A DNA stretch of 64,000 nt from Puffinus mauretanicus (Eukaryota > Chordata > Aves > Procellariiformes > Procellariidae), in contig JAJKFH010002485.1 in the NCBI GenBank assembly GCA_023333565.1, positions 868,001 to 932,000 on the forward strand. Direction: 5' to 3'. Below the pieces are notes generated by a model. It searched no databases, was not told where the DNA came from, and saw only the letters and a program-made list of their open reading frames with translations. This document shows positions 1 to 11,280 of the stretch, one piece after another. How positions within the stretch are numbered: the first letter of the stretch is position 1; each line of letters begins with the position of its first letter. The position numbers and the translations under genes are program-made.

Positions 1-3000
1 ATTGAACAAACTTTAAAACACTGCATAGAATCATAGTGTATTTTGCAGAACAAGAACATTTTTTGATCATAGCTGATTATCCTCTCATTTGGTTCCTGCA
101 AAACAATGTAATTAATGCAGTTTCTTGACTTATTTGTATCTGGTTTCCAGTAATAAGTATATTAAACCCATTTTGATCAGTACAGAGATAACCCATAAGG
201 TATTATTTTACATGTATTGGAGATGAGCAATTAAGTGCTGCACTTTCAATGAGTTTAAATGATTTTTTTTTAATAGACATATCTCCAATCTGTCTACTCA
301 ATAGGAATGGAATAGTTCAGTTTGAATAAATAGCATTCAAACACCCTTCATAAAATGTTTCCTCTTGTTCAGAGTGATAAATGTGCATGCAAACGTTTTC
401 TTGTGTATGTGTAGTATACCTGTGTGTTAGAGGACTGTACCTTGTTCATTCTGTGTCCATGGCATCTAACATTAATTTCCAGAAAATAAAATAGTTTTCT
501 TATTGTGTTTATCCTCATTGGAGCTATGGCACAATGCCATTCTACTGTTCCCTGTAACTGTCCTGCTATTATGGCTTTCAGTCTCAAGTATTAATGTTTG
601 GGATAAAATTAAAGGAATTTTGATTTTTTTTAAGAAAAAGAGACCATTCTCTTGGCTTTCAGCCCAAGCAAATATAAAATGTAGTATGAAATGCTCATAT
701 GTAAAAAACGTTGTTGATCTGGTCTTCCTCCTTCCCTGTCTAATGCAGTAGCCGAGCAATTACAGACCTCAAACAGCTGGCAAATGTGTGCCATTTACGT
801 ACAGTAGATGTTACCAATTGGTCAAGATACGTCTCTCACTGACTTCTGCTGTGGGTGTGGCTTTGGAAGTAAGTCACTGCAACGTTCCTTCTGAAGAAGA
901 AGCAGCGCTGTGCCTGACTCCAAAGTTCTCATCCGTTCCCGACGGATGTACCAGTGTACATTTCTTCGGGAAAGAGTCATATTGACATTGTGAAACAAAT
1001 ACACCGACCTACTTACAGCTCACTGAATAACAGCTGTTCTTACAAACTATTGTGTGAAAGTGACTTTACAGTTGTTATGACATAGCTATAAAATATTTCT
1101 GTTTTCCAGGATTTAAAAAAATGCAAATTTTTTTTTCTGTGTTTCTCTCTACCTGCAGCCTTGTATTCCTTGTGAAATGTCTGCTTACCTGCTAATGGGG
1201 TCCTTGGGCCTATTTATTTCACATTTGTTCTACTGAAAATGATGTTCTTTGGACAGTTCAAGTCTGTTATACTGGGAAAAAGGGTTACTTCCACATAGCT
1301 TCTTCCCTTTGTTATGTTTGCAAGTAGCAAATAAATAGTGTAACATGACTAATTAGCTAAAGGCATGTCAGCCAACACATATTGTGGGTTTTTTGGAGTG
1401 GGGAGGTTGCTTTGGAATTTTTAATTTATTTTCTTATTGCTGAGGAAGAATTCTCCTTTCCTAAATGGTTCATAAATGTAGAATATATTGGTTTAAATTC
1501 ATTTGCTTCTTTAAAACAGCAATGCATTTTTGGCAAGTGAAAACCACTTTATCTTTTTAGCTTGGAGAAAGTCTGCTTGGAGACAGTTTGTCATATGCTC
1601 GTTGTCAGATGTTTCTTGCATATCATAGAAGCTGCATTTGTTTGGTGGGCAAAGTAAAAGAATGTTTCTGACTCAATTTGCAACTTCTCTAGAAAAAACA
1701 TGAATTTCAATACTAAATGAGGACTTTCACATAACAATAATCCTGGCAGCAGCTCAGAATTCATGGTAGCAAAGTTCTTTTTGGCAAAATGAAATTGGGA
1801 TGAAATCAAGCACTTTTCATTCGGAAAACAATTGTTTCTTTGCAAAAAAATGGTTATGTTTTGCAGGTTTTTGTTAAAGAATTTCACTGGTTGGTAATTT
1901 CTTGAAGGATTATTGTTCATTACCATTTGTCATTGGTCTTGCATAAGTTTTAATAGACTGCAGGAAGCCTGGTGTTTAAAGTTAGGCAGGCTTCTCAGTG
2001 GTCAGTATCTTTAGTTCTCCGAAGCACAGACAGGAGATTACATTTGACCTTCCTCTAATTTTTAATTTATTTCCTAGCAAATATCAGTAATCAAACATAA
2101 GTGCCTTGCAGTCATTTGCAGTCAAGAATTCCAACTTTCATTCTCACATTTTCATTTTCAGAAACGGGAAATGCCATTACAATTCAGTATAGTGTGGGCT
2201 TCCATTGCCCATCACGTTCCTCCCAGCACTACTTCATGTCTTGAACTGGGATGAGGCCCAGACACAAAATTTAAACTCTGAGTTGATCTCACAAATCAGT
2301 CTTATCTGAACAAGGAAATATTCAGTTCTGGAATTCTGGTCTGAGTCCTTTGTAATCATGAAAATCAGAGGCAAGGGAAGTCATGTCCTTCCATTTGGTA
2401 TTACGATTATCAAAGCAGATAAGACTTGTGCCAGCTGTTAGTGACTTGATTACAACATTTGACAAGAAAGAATTTTCTCAGCAAGAAAAAAATATGAACA
2501 CTCTCTTCAACACTTGTGGATGTCAAAGTTGAACAGTATTTAAATGCAGATCTTAAATCATATATAGTGGTGCTGAAGCTGAAGTGCAGAAACCTACATC
2601 AGTGTTAGCAGATTTTTAACAGTCAGACTGATAGTTCAATTAAACTATTAGGATATGTTGGAATCTTAGCAGGGGGTTGGGAGCATTAGTATCTTGCTTT
2701 TTGAAAAAAAAGAATACTGCTCTATACATACATTTATTATCATCATACACATTTGTAAACAATACTTAGTCCACAACTTTGTAACAGCAGATAAAGGTGA
2801 CCTTTAAATGCTGGTATTGTTTTGGCTGTTAATCTTAAACTGCTAATATATGTTATAGGTATGAAGTGTTTCTCTGAGAAAGCACCATGCATCCCACCAG
2901 AGAAGTGGTGCATCTCACCAGTAAGTGAAAACTGTGAGAGCCACTGGAAAAGCTTGTCTTTACATTTCAAGTGGGCAAGCAGTTTCAGAGAAGAAAGCAG

Positions 3001-3435
3001 CTGGCAGAGAGATTCAGGATCACATCAGCTAACCTAAGCAACAGCTCCACTCTGCCATTCCCCGGCATTTTAATTGTACTGTTATGTAATTTTTAAACAG
3101 CCACATCATTATGCAAATGTTTTTTAAAATGCACACCCTTAGGTACCTTAGCTAACCATCAGGGCTTGTCCACTGCTGGAATTGTTACCCTTAGTCTATC
3201 TGTCTTATAATGATTAAACACAATATAAGAAATTTAGGGGTTTAGGCCAAACAATTGCTACAGAAGGTCCTCCAAGGGCACTCTCTCTCTGTCTTTTTCT
3301 CTGTATTGGACACGATTTTCTCATGATTAAAATTCAGGTGCAGAGTCCTTAATCAGGCACAAAAAACCAAGAATTACACTTGTGCTGGCGTGACTGCGTG
3401 GGAGAGCTGGTGGTTTTGCTCTGAGGACAAGTACT
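1..3435. other. non-coding AT-rich DNA, no gene seen
   Basis: No repeat family, RNA gene or coding exon was recognised here. The open frames present (largest 111 codons, minus strand, 1591-1926) have no recognisable domain and are of the size expected by chance in AT-rich DNA. A small imperfect hairpin at about 2887-2915 (atgca..ccac / gtgg..tgcat) is followed by a gtaagt donor-like sequence at 2911, but no coding sense supports an exon. Confidence 0.6.
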
Positions 3436-3442
3436 GTTGCCA

Positions 3443-3695
3443 CTACTCAGCTTCCTGCAGAGTTTGACCACAGTGGTCACCGTAGGTCGATGCAAGCATT
3501 TGCATGGCTAGAAGGAGCCTTTCCTTGTCATGTGAAGATGGGTTGGCTCCTGTAGTTGCTGCAAGTCGAAAGTACGCTGTGGCTAGTGCTGGCCTAGTTG
3601 TAATTGCAGCACAAGCAAACGTGATGATGGTATGTGCAGCATCTGAACATGAAAATTCAGACACATTTGCAGGAAAGTGCAGAGAACAGAGCTAA
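3443..3695. other. segment open on both strands, unassigned
   Basis: About 70 codons are open on the minus strand (3664 to 3443) and about 70 on the plus strand (3486-3695). The minus frame is preceded by a pyrimidine-rich stretch and an AG (ending near 3659 on the plus map), which would suit a splice acceptor. It ends in a TAG after an alanine- and threonine-rich peptide containing HDKERLLLAMQMLA. I do not recognise the peptide. The plus strand contains a POU octamer, ATTTGCAT, at 3498-3505. The segment could be a terminal exon, a decayed retrocopy, or chance. Confidence 0.2.
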
Positions 3696-3837
3696 ATGAA
3701 AACTTGGGATGCCATTGTCCTAAGCAGTCTCGCACACCTAATTACACAAAATCAAGATTTTGAGGGAGAAGGGTCAAGGTAGTCCTTCTGAAATACCTTA
3801 TGACATTTTTCAACAGCTATGTGAAAATGTGTGTGCG

Positions 3838-3860
3838 TGTCTGTGTGTGTGTGTGTGTGC
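3838..3860. repeat. (TG)n microsatellite
   Basis: An alternating TG tract of about ten units follows an imperfect gtgtgcgtgtctg lead-in. It is a typical, probably length-variable dinucleotide repeat with no gene nearby. Confidence 0.85.
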
Positions 3861-3896
3861 TGTGGAGGGGCAGCACGCATAGGACACCCTTAGCCG

Positions 3897-3937
3897 GTGA
3901 GTTAATTTTGAGAGAGCCAGTGAGTTAGTTTTGAGAG
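3897..3937. repeat. two-copy direct repeat, 18-bp units
   Basis: Copy 1 (3897-3914, gtgagttaattttgagag) and copy 2 (3920-3937) differ at one base and are separated by 5 bp. This is probably a slippage duplication beside the TG microsatellite. Confidence 0.8.
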
Positions 3938-4500
3938 TTCAACTGGAGATTGCCCTACTCAAACAATTCTTTGGAAGGAGCTTTGCTTCAGATCCTTCTT
4001 CACAAAGAGACCCCCAGGTGATGTGGACAAACCCGTGCAATGGGACTGTACGAGCGTGGAAACAGCGTGAGCAAGGCATTGCAGAATCCCCTGAAAAGCT
4101 GTCCCTGGGGAGGGGAGCTTGGCAGGGCACAGACTGGTCAGGAGGCCATCCCAAAAGCCCCAGAGAGACAGTGGGAAGCGTCCCCCTGCATCTGTGCTAT
4201 CGAGGACTGTCTTTGCAGCGTACTCCTGCTTCTTGCTGGTCAAGTGACTGTTGCAGCCCCTCTCGCTGTCCAGGCACGGCTCTTGAATGGATCTGAGAGG
4301 CGGGTGGTGCTGTAGCAGATGCCAAGCTGCTTGTTGCACTTTGTACAGCAGGAGTAAGTTGCCCAAGTGCTCATCCTGTAATTCAGCTCTTCTCTCCTTG
4401 ATGCTTGAGTCCTGCCCGATACCCAAACATACAGAACAATGCGTAGCCTGCAATGAGAATGCTGTTGCAATGTTTTTTCCCCCACTTTTTAGCTTGAGCT
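3938..4500. other. GC-richer stretch with overlapping ORFs on both strands
   Basis: The local GC content is clearly higher than in the flanks. Open frames of 121 codons (plus, 3931-4296) and 164 codons (minus, 4453-3959) overlap here. Neither translation shows a domain, repeat, signal peptide or membrane segment that I recognise. Long antiparallel ORFs are common by chance where stop codons are depleted by GC, so I do not call a gene. An old, unrecognised retro-element is the main alternative. Confidence 0.3.
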
Positions 4501-4954
4501 AGATGAATTTTTCAAAAAAAGGAGCAGGAGGAATTCACAGAGAGAATATTTCTTGAACATGGTTAGGTTATGTTTCTTTTTTTTAAAATCCTTTTATTAA
4601 TCCTATTTCTCTCTGTGTATATGTTTATGTGTGCATTTGTATGCATTTATACACCTCTGTGTAAATTTTATAAATAAGACTTATTCATATTACAGGGGTT
4701 TTCATTAAGACAGCTTGATGTGGAAGTTTTTGTGTATTTATGGGAGAAGCATTTTTATAAGAAAACCATTTTCAAGAGTCTGCTAACTAAGCAATAAGGG
4801 GCATCTTGGCAAGTCCACAGCGATATAAATGCTAGGAGTGAAAGCTCTCTTTAGAAAAGGAGGCTATATTTAACAAAGGCAAGTAGTAGCTGTCTAATAT
4901 TTATGTTTGCCTTTCCAGCAAGTGACATTGCAGTTGCAGGCAGGGTAGTGGGTT

Positions 4955-5050
4955 CGAAGTGAATCTCGGAGGACGGCGAGACATCGGCAGGTGGCAGCAT
5001 CGTCCCAGCCCTGGCAGCCCTGGCCGGGTGACAGCCCCGCGTCGTTCCCA
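4955..5050. promoter_or_regulatory. short CpG-rich patch with CTCF-like motif
   Basis: About ten CpGs fall within about 100 bp in otherwise CpG-poor DNA. At 4984-4997 the sequence tcggcaggtggcag fits the CTCF core AGRKGGCRS exactly and matches about 12 of 14 positions of the longer consensus. CTCF binds such sites as an insulator or loop anchor. Occupancy cannot be inferred from one motif. Confidence 0.3.
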
Positions 5051-5089
5051 CTGCAAGTTTTACATATGGAAAGTTCTTTGACCTTTCAT

Positions 5090-6070
5090 AAATTTATTGT
5101 CACCCTGGTTGAGTGGCACTAGGTGCAAATAGTCCACCCCTCCTTCAGTGTTTGTGACCGAGTCTGGTAATTAGAGATTTCCAGCTCTCCGAGCTGCTCG
5201 ACTCATTTGTTCCACTCATTGTTTTTGCTACGTGACACAACCTAAATTCTCCAGCTTGTATTTACATGAGCCGGTTCTCAGCCTCACGCAGAGAGGAACC
5301 GGGCTACAGTCCATTATAGCTGTGCAAGGATGGGTTTATGCGAGGGAGCGTGGGGTGGAGGGGAAGAGGTTTGCGCTTGTTCATGGCTGTCTGTAATGAG
5401 CGTGAGTTTGGTGTTCAGAGCCAGCATTCAAGTACCGTTGTTAAAATCCGTACCTCTGTGCAGAATTTCAAAGGCAGTCTTTTGGAGGGATTCCTAAAAT
5501 AATCCGAGTGTTTTGTTTGTGCCAGCACTTCTGGCTGATAAACACATGCATAAATGTGTTTGTTAGAGCTAACATTACACCCGTATACTTATAAAGAGTG
5601 AATGGTCTTGACCTAGGCTTTGTAATCAGCCACCTAGTTCTGATGTCAAATAGCAGCTTTCAAAGAGCTTTTTCCTTCTTCTTTTTTTTTTTTCCCCACA
5701 TATGAAATACACTCTCCGAAGAAGAGTACTTCTTTTCAGGTTTTATCAGGCTCGGGAATCAAAGGTCAAGCCCAAGATAATGAATCCCTCCCCAAATTTC
5801 AACTAGTCAGGTCACAGTGAAGTTAGTTTATCTTCAACTACAAACCAATTAGACTTTCACCCCTGACACACTGGTGAAGTGATAGTAATGTTTTTTTTTT
5901 CTTTTGATTGTTTTTAATCTAACGGCTACTGTAGACACAGAATTATTCAGCCTTGATTAAACATTTTCAAGCTGTCTCACCAAGCCAATCACATGCACAT
6001 ACATTTTCACACATTTCTCACAGTAAATTAGTAACAATTGCTTATACAGTTAATAGTTCAGAAAATGAAG
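5090..6070. promoter_or_regulatory. candidate conserved non-coding block
   Basis: This block contains no repeat I recognise and has mixed composition. It holds several transcription-factor-like words: nuclear-receptor half-sites (AAGGTCAAG near 5762, AGGTCA near 5808), homeodomain cores and a TTTATC/GATA-like site. That texture is typical of vertebrate developmental enhancers, but conservation is not visible from a single sequence, so this is only a candidate. Confidence 0.25.
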
Positions 6071-6219
6071 TTCTCCTTTCAGAGGTGTATTGTACTGCCA
6101 TAATGTACGCCCCAAATTGACACCACATAGTTGTGTATGCAGGTTCTACTTAAAGTGATGGTAGACTGAAGCACCAGGATTCATTAAATCGAGCAGAGTT
6201 TCTCATTAAATGTGTAGAT

Positions 6220-6241
6220 TGACAGTCAGAACTGACTGTCA
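6220..6241. promoter_or_regulatory. perfect inverted repeat with TALE-homeodomain words
   Basis: Arms of 10 bp (TGACAGTCAG at 6220-6229 and CTGACTGTCA at 6232-6241) are separated by AA. Each arm starts or ends with TGACAG/CTGTCA, the recognition word of TALE homeodomain proteins (MEIS, PREP, TGIF families). A two-base loop makes an RNA hairpin unlikely, so a symmetric protein-binding site fits better. Confidence 0.4.
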
Positions 6242-7315
6242 TTTGTTTTTTTGCAGCTGTTTTTTCATACCATCAATGCTTTATTTAGAGTGAAACTTTA
6301 CCACCCGGTGGATGAGAGATAGCTGGTTTGTGGGGGGAAAAAAACAAGTAGAAAAATATTTTGCATTATTATTTTTCTGGAAAAGACAACAGGAAGCTTT
6401 TCAGATTTAAGTTCTTGATCTTCTCTTCACCTTATTTTTCCCCTAATTTATACCCTGAACAACATATGTTATCTGGTTTGCAATGTGCAGTGTATACATG
6501 TACATTTGTTTTCTAAAGGGAACCCAGTTAGTCCTCATCTATTTTCTAATATAAACTCCTCTGCAGAGGTGTTAGCAAGTATATTTCATTTTAACTGTGC
6601 CCTATAAATCCTTCATGGAAAATTCCAATTAATATGGCTATGCAGCAAGCTGGGCCAAAAAATTAACTGATCTGTTCTTGCTCAGCAAAGTGACTTGATG
6701 AATACAGGAATGGAACAGACTCAATACAAAAAAAACTGTTTCTCTTCAAGGAGCTGGAGTCACCAGGTGCCACTGTTTTGCATCTTAACATAAAAATCTA
6801 TAAGACTGCACCTTCTGGTATTAACAGATAACACCAGAATGCTCTACCCCATGGCAATTTGCTGAGATGCAAGATACCAATGCCCTGAGACTCTCAAAAG
6901 ATTTTTTTCTTTCCATAAACATGGGACCTCAATCACTGAAAAGCAGAACTTGAGGAAGACTCTCTTGCCATGAATCAGCCTTTGGGGGGAATGCTGACTT
7001 CAGGAAGAGAAATTATTCATAGGGGACATTCATGAGATGGAGAACTCGGAAAGGACATCCTTCTGAAATGGAGGGAAATCTTCAGAGAGGAGAGTCCCTT
7101 TGTTAAGGACATAAAAAATACAAACTCTGTGGAACACTGCATGAGCACATAACCTTGCGAGGAAAAGTCTTCAGGGGAGGGGGAAGCAAGGACATTCCAC
7201 CTTTACCTCCCATATATATATGTTATAACCTGATGGCCTCCTGGGTGAGTCCAGGAGAGATACATACAATGTTTGGCTTTTGTTACCTATCCATACTTCT
7301 GACTTGGGACATATT

Positions 7316-7841
7316 TCACAGAATCACAGAATAGTTCAGGTTGGATGGGACCTCTGGAGGTAATCCAGTCAAACCCCTCAGCTCAAATAGGGCCACCTAG
7401 ACCAGGTTTCCCAGGACCATGTCCAGACAGCTTTTGAATATCTCTGAGGATGGAGACTCCGTAACCTCTCTGGGCAATCTGTGCCAGTGCTTGCTGACCC
7501 TCAGAGGCAGAACCTCCTGTGTTTCAGTTTGTATCCATTGCCTTTGGTCCTGTCACTGGGCATGGGCACCACTGGATCCCTCTTCTTTGCACCCTTCCCT
7601 CAGGTACTTATATATATTGATGAGATCTCCCCTGAGCTTCTCTTCTCCAAGCTGAACAGTCCCAGCTCTTTCAGCCTCTCCTCATAGGAAAGATATTCTA
7701 GTCCCCCCATCATCTTCGTGGCCCTGCTGGACTCTTTCTGGTAGCTCTCTCTCTCTTGTATTGGGGACAAACCTGGACACACCACTCCAGATGTGGCTTC
7801 CCCAAAAGGAACACCTCCCTCAACCTGCTCTTACCACTCTT
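7316..7841 (-). mobile_element. CR1 LINE, 5'-truncated 3' fragment
   Basis: On the minus strand the element ends at 7316 with the CR1 terminal repeat (ATTCTGTGATTCTGTGA). Upstream, 7785-7600 encodes the C-terminal part of CR1 ORF2, with the recognisable peptides [18 protein letters not shown] and [11 protein letters not shown]. Several frameshifts separate this from the rest of the ORF2 tail and the 3' UTR. Match to CR1 fades at about 7841, consistent with the usual 5' truncation by target-primed reverse transcription. No target-site duplication is evident, as is normal for CR1. It is moderately diverged and cannot mobilise. Confidence 0.93.
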
Positions 7842-10800
7842 TGATCACCATCACCAGACAATCTGTATCACCAAGTTGTCAGAGGTGGGCACTGAGCAGT
7901 GTAACTGAGCTACTGTTTTTGATTCAGATGAAGTGTTAGGAGCCTTCTTTTTCCTACTCTTGTGCAGATAGTGGCCCTGAGCAGTACAAGGGCCACAAAT
8001 GCAACTTCCTCATATTCAGAGGTGTTCAGAGCCCATACAGATGGCAGGAGGGCAAATCCCAGACAGATGGTTTCAACATGAGAACTGCTTCCACACACCG
8101 TTTCCATACAGCACACCTATGGGCCGGAGTCCTGATTTAGTTTCTAATAGAACATCATAGTTTTCTGACTTTTTACATAATGCTCGTCTTTTAAATATTC
8201 TGAGAAAGTATGGCACCACTGCACTGGACAAAATATCCCTAGCCTGTGTTCCCAAGTAGAGTAGCCAAAGTCATATGTGCTTCTTTAGGTGAAAAAAGTC
8301 TGTTGAAATTGTGGTCATGTCCTTTTCCCTGGTATTATTCATTATATTTTTTAAATTGGAATATTTGCAAAGTCTTTCAACTCCATAATAAGAAAAAAAA
8401 AAAAGAGACGACTTTTTTCAAAACCTTTCACATAAAAAAAAAAACCAAAACAAGTTAAAAAGTAATAACTTGGGAATATAAAAAGCCAATTTCCACAAGA
8501 AAATGGCCCTATTCTAAAATAAATTTTGCTCCATTTCCCAATCCAGACATGTCAGATTTCATAAGACCTCATAAGTTAAGCTTAACGGTGTTTTAAGAAG
8601 TCAGACTAATGTTTAAAACTGTTCCATTGATATCGGTCATGCATTCTCCTACCAAGATTTGAATCTGCACAAAACTTAATATAAATGCTATTTTTGTGTT
8701 TGTAACTTTAAGTCAACACAAATAATAACATACTAAAAATATTATGGTCTATGAACATAATGTGAGGAACTGAGAAAACAACATTTACGGAACACCTTCT
8801 GAAAATATAGTCATTGGGAAGTGGAAGTTTTGGATGGACACAGTTATTAGGGAAAAAAATACCAAAAAGATTACTCAACACTACAACACTTAGAAATTAA
8901 GTAATGCCTTTCAGGAATAGATTTCAGTGTGTTGATTTAGGTGCCCTAGTTTCTTCTACATTGACTAGGTCTGTTTTACTTGTCTTGATTGAGCTCTAAC
9001 AAAAAGTGGCTGAGCTGGACCAAAAAGTGGCTCAGCCTGAATGGGTTCAAGCTCACAGCTTTCATGTCACATAGAGATGCAGCACAACCACCAGGCTTCA
9101 TGAGGCTGGCTGGAAAGGACTGATTCTCCGTTTTCTTGTTGAAGCTGGGCGACAGAACCGTCATAAATACAAAATCCTTGGGTTCAGAGAAAGTGAACGC
9201 AAGACGGTGTATGACTTGCTGGCAAGGGGCCAGGGATTTGTATTGGCAGAGGGGAATTGCTGGGATCCAGGACTCATCTGCTTTCTGCCCAGGACTGGGT
9301 GTGTCTCAGTTCTCCCCTTCCTTACTGGCTAGTTCAGATTCTTTCTTGTTCAGTTTCTGGAATTTGTGAATTCCTTTCCAAGTATTTAAGAAGTTATAAT
9401 ATTTTGCCATATACACTGGATATATAAGCCACTCTTTTAATTTGGAGAGTGGCATGGTTTAATTTTGATTTACTTTGCTGTACGTTTTTGCAAAAATACA
9501 TTTAAAATGGCTGTGAAGCTCCCTTTCTTGCCCCATAGGAAAATAAATTAAAAAAAAATATGTACTGGAAACTTGGAAAGCACTGATACTTTTAAAAAGA
9601 AAAAATAATTCTTTAGTTCATTCTAGGTGTAGTGTGTGCTGTGGAAACAAATCTCAGAAAGAGTATGAGTAGCAGAATTATCACCACATTTCTACATTGA
9701 CTGAAAAATTCAGCAATATCTTTCTAAAATGCTTTCAAATATGTTGATGGTAGTTTGTTATAGCTTTTTAGGGTCCTAATTAATTAGAGCTAGCTAGAAA
9801 ACAATTATCATGTCTTCATGTCTGGAAATGACATCTGTAAGATAAATTTGCAAGTATATTACCACACACAGTTTTGTTCACCTATGTAAATATTTTTATA
9901 TCTGCCAGTAGTTAGCCTACACTGGATGCTGTTTTGGAAATCAGCCTGTGTCATTAGCATATTACAGAAGATAAGGTACTCCAGGCATTTCTAACAATAA
10001 GAAACACTTATTATATGGATTCTTAGTACACAACTGTGCACATACTGACCATGTGTTGTTTAGTTTTGAAGATTCTGTTCTGAATCACCTTACAGGGAAA
10101 AAAAAATCTTAAACTTTTTTTAAAAATTTATTTTACCGTTCTGTTATCCTGCTCCCTTTGTAAAAGCTGGTTCACTGTGTGCTTTGTGTTTGTTGGTCTT
10201 TAGATTACTGAAAGGATGATAGTAGAGAGTCATTGTAAGAACTCAACATTTATTCAACTTTTATTTAATGTTTTACTAACAGTTTCTATTTGGGTAATTT
10301 TGCTGTAAAGCACAGAATGCAGTAAAATGAGGTGTACTTGGAAAAAGGTGATGGGTCATTGGTCAGCGGAGATGAAACAAGGGTCACCCTCTTAACTTCT
10401 GTCTACCAAAAGTGCAAATGCTTTGACCAAAGGGACATCACACCTAAAGAATTTCTGGCACAGATTGTGTGTTCGCCTCCACAGCTCAGAAACATATAGA
10501 GCTTGGAGGTCTCACAAATCATTGTTCTTCTATGCATATCTGAATGCGTGGCACTGCTTTACCTGGATTGCTAGTACGTTGCTTCACTAAATCAATGTCT
10601 GTCCCTCTCCTACTCTGGAACCAGTACCATCTGTGAAGGTACTGGTTTCATGTCTTGTAGACAAAGCCTACCACAGAGGAGGAGATTGTATTGTGCCGGG
10701 TGGTGGTTTATTTCACAACTAAGTAAGAATACCTTGTCTTCAAAACTAGCATAACTGGTTTATTTTATTCTGAAGAGTTACATCTGCACAGAGGGCCTGG

Positions 10801-11194
10801 TGAAATGTATTTGGTGACTTATGTTATTATCGCGCTTTCCTTAAGGGTTGTTTGGCTAGGCAGCTTGCACAAAGAAACCAATTTACAGCCTGTCAATATT
10901 GCCATATTTGTAAAGTATCCTGGAAGTCTGACTTGCTTCCTAGGCCTTCGCACATCAGCACATCAGCAATTTGCCTCAGGATCTGGCTCCTTAAAGATTA
11001 TGGTGATGACTATAGCTTTTAAGTAAATGATCTCACACTTACACTTCTAGATGCAAGCTCCAATTTTGTGATAAATCAAAGCAGTTCATGCTCTACTTCC
11101 TGGAGGTCACAGCAAAGCTAAAGTGGATTTGCTTCATTTATGGTTACCGAGATATGTATTTTCTGAATCTCTGCATTTTCCCCTTCCCCCTCAG
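7842..11194. other. non-coding AT-rich DNA, no gene seen
   Basis: No repeat family or exon was recognised. A-rich low-complexity runs lie at 8390-8456. Around 10353-10365 the words GGGTCA and TGGTCA are one base apart (DR1-like, second half imperfect), and another GGGTCA lies at about 10381. These may be nuclear-receptor half-sites or chance. Confidence 0.5.
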
Positions 11195-11273
11195 CGCACC
11201 AGCACAATCCGTGGATGCATTACTCATAGACAGCGCTTGCACACAGGTATGCCAAGAGGGATCCCAGCTTGCA
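11195..11273 (+). other. possible internal exon (79 bp)
   Basis: A long pyrimidine tract ending in CAG (11180-11194, cattttccccttccccctcag) with a branch-point-like ctgaatc upstream forms a strong splice acceptor. A consensus donor, GTAAGTA, starts at 11274. The 79-bp interval is open in two frames. One reads 26 codons after a one-base overhang, APAQSVDALLIDSACTQVC onward; the other reads TSTIRGCITHRQRL onward. I recognise neither. A weaker alternative donor (GTATGC at 11247) lies inside. It could be an exon of a lncRNA or of a gene extending beyond the window, or a pseudo-exon, which are common in introns. Confidence 0.25.
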
Positions 11274-11280
11274 GTAAGTA

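Larger units (their letters stand above)
4501..7315. other. non-coding DNA with enhancer-like blocks
   Basis: No gene was recognised. The stretch includes the CpG-rich patch near 4.98 kb, a block at 5.09-6.07 kb and the palindrome at 6220, each listed separately. The remainder is AT-rich with short poly-T tracts and no recognisable repeat. Confidence 0.5.

Noticed and set aside
2880..2917. Small hairpin with donor-like gtaagt as a microRNA or exon
   Set aside because: The stem is short and bulged, and no coding frame or acceptor of quality supports an exon.
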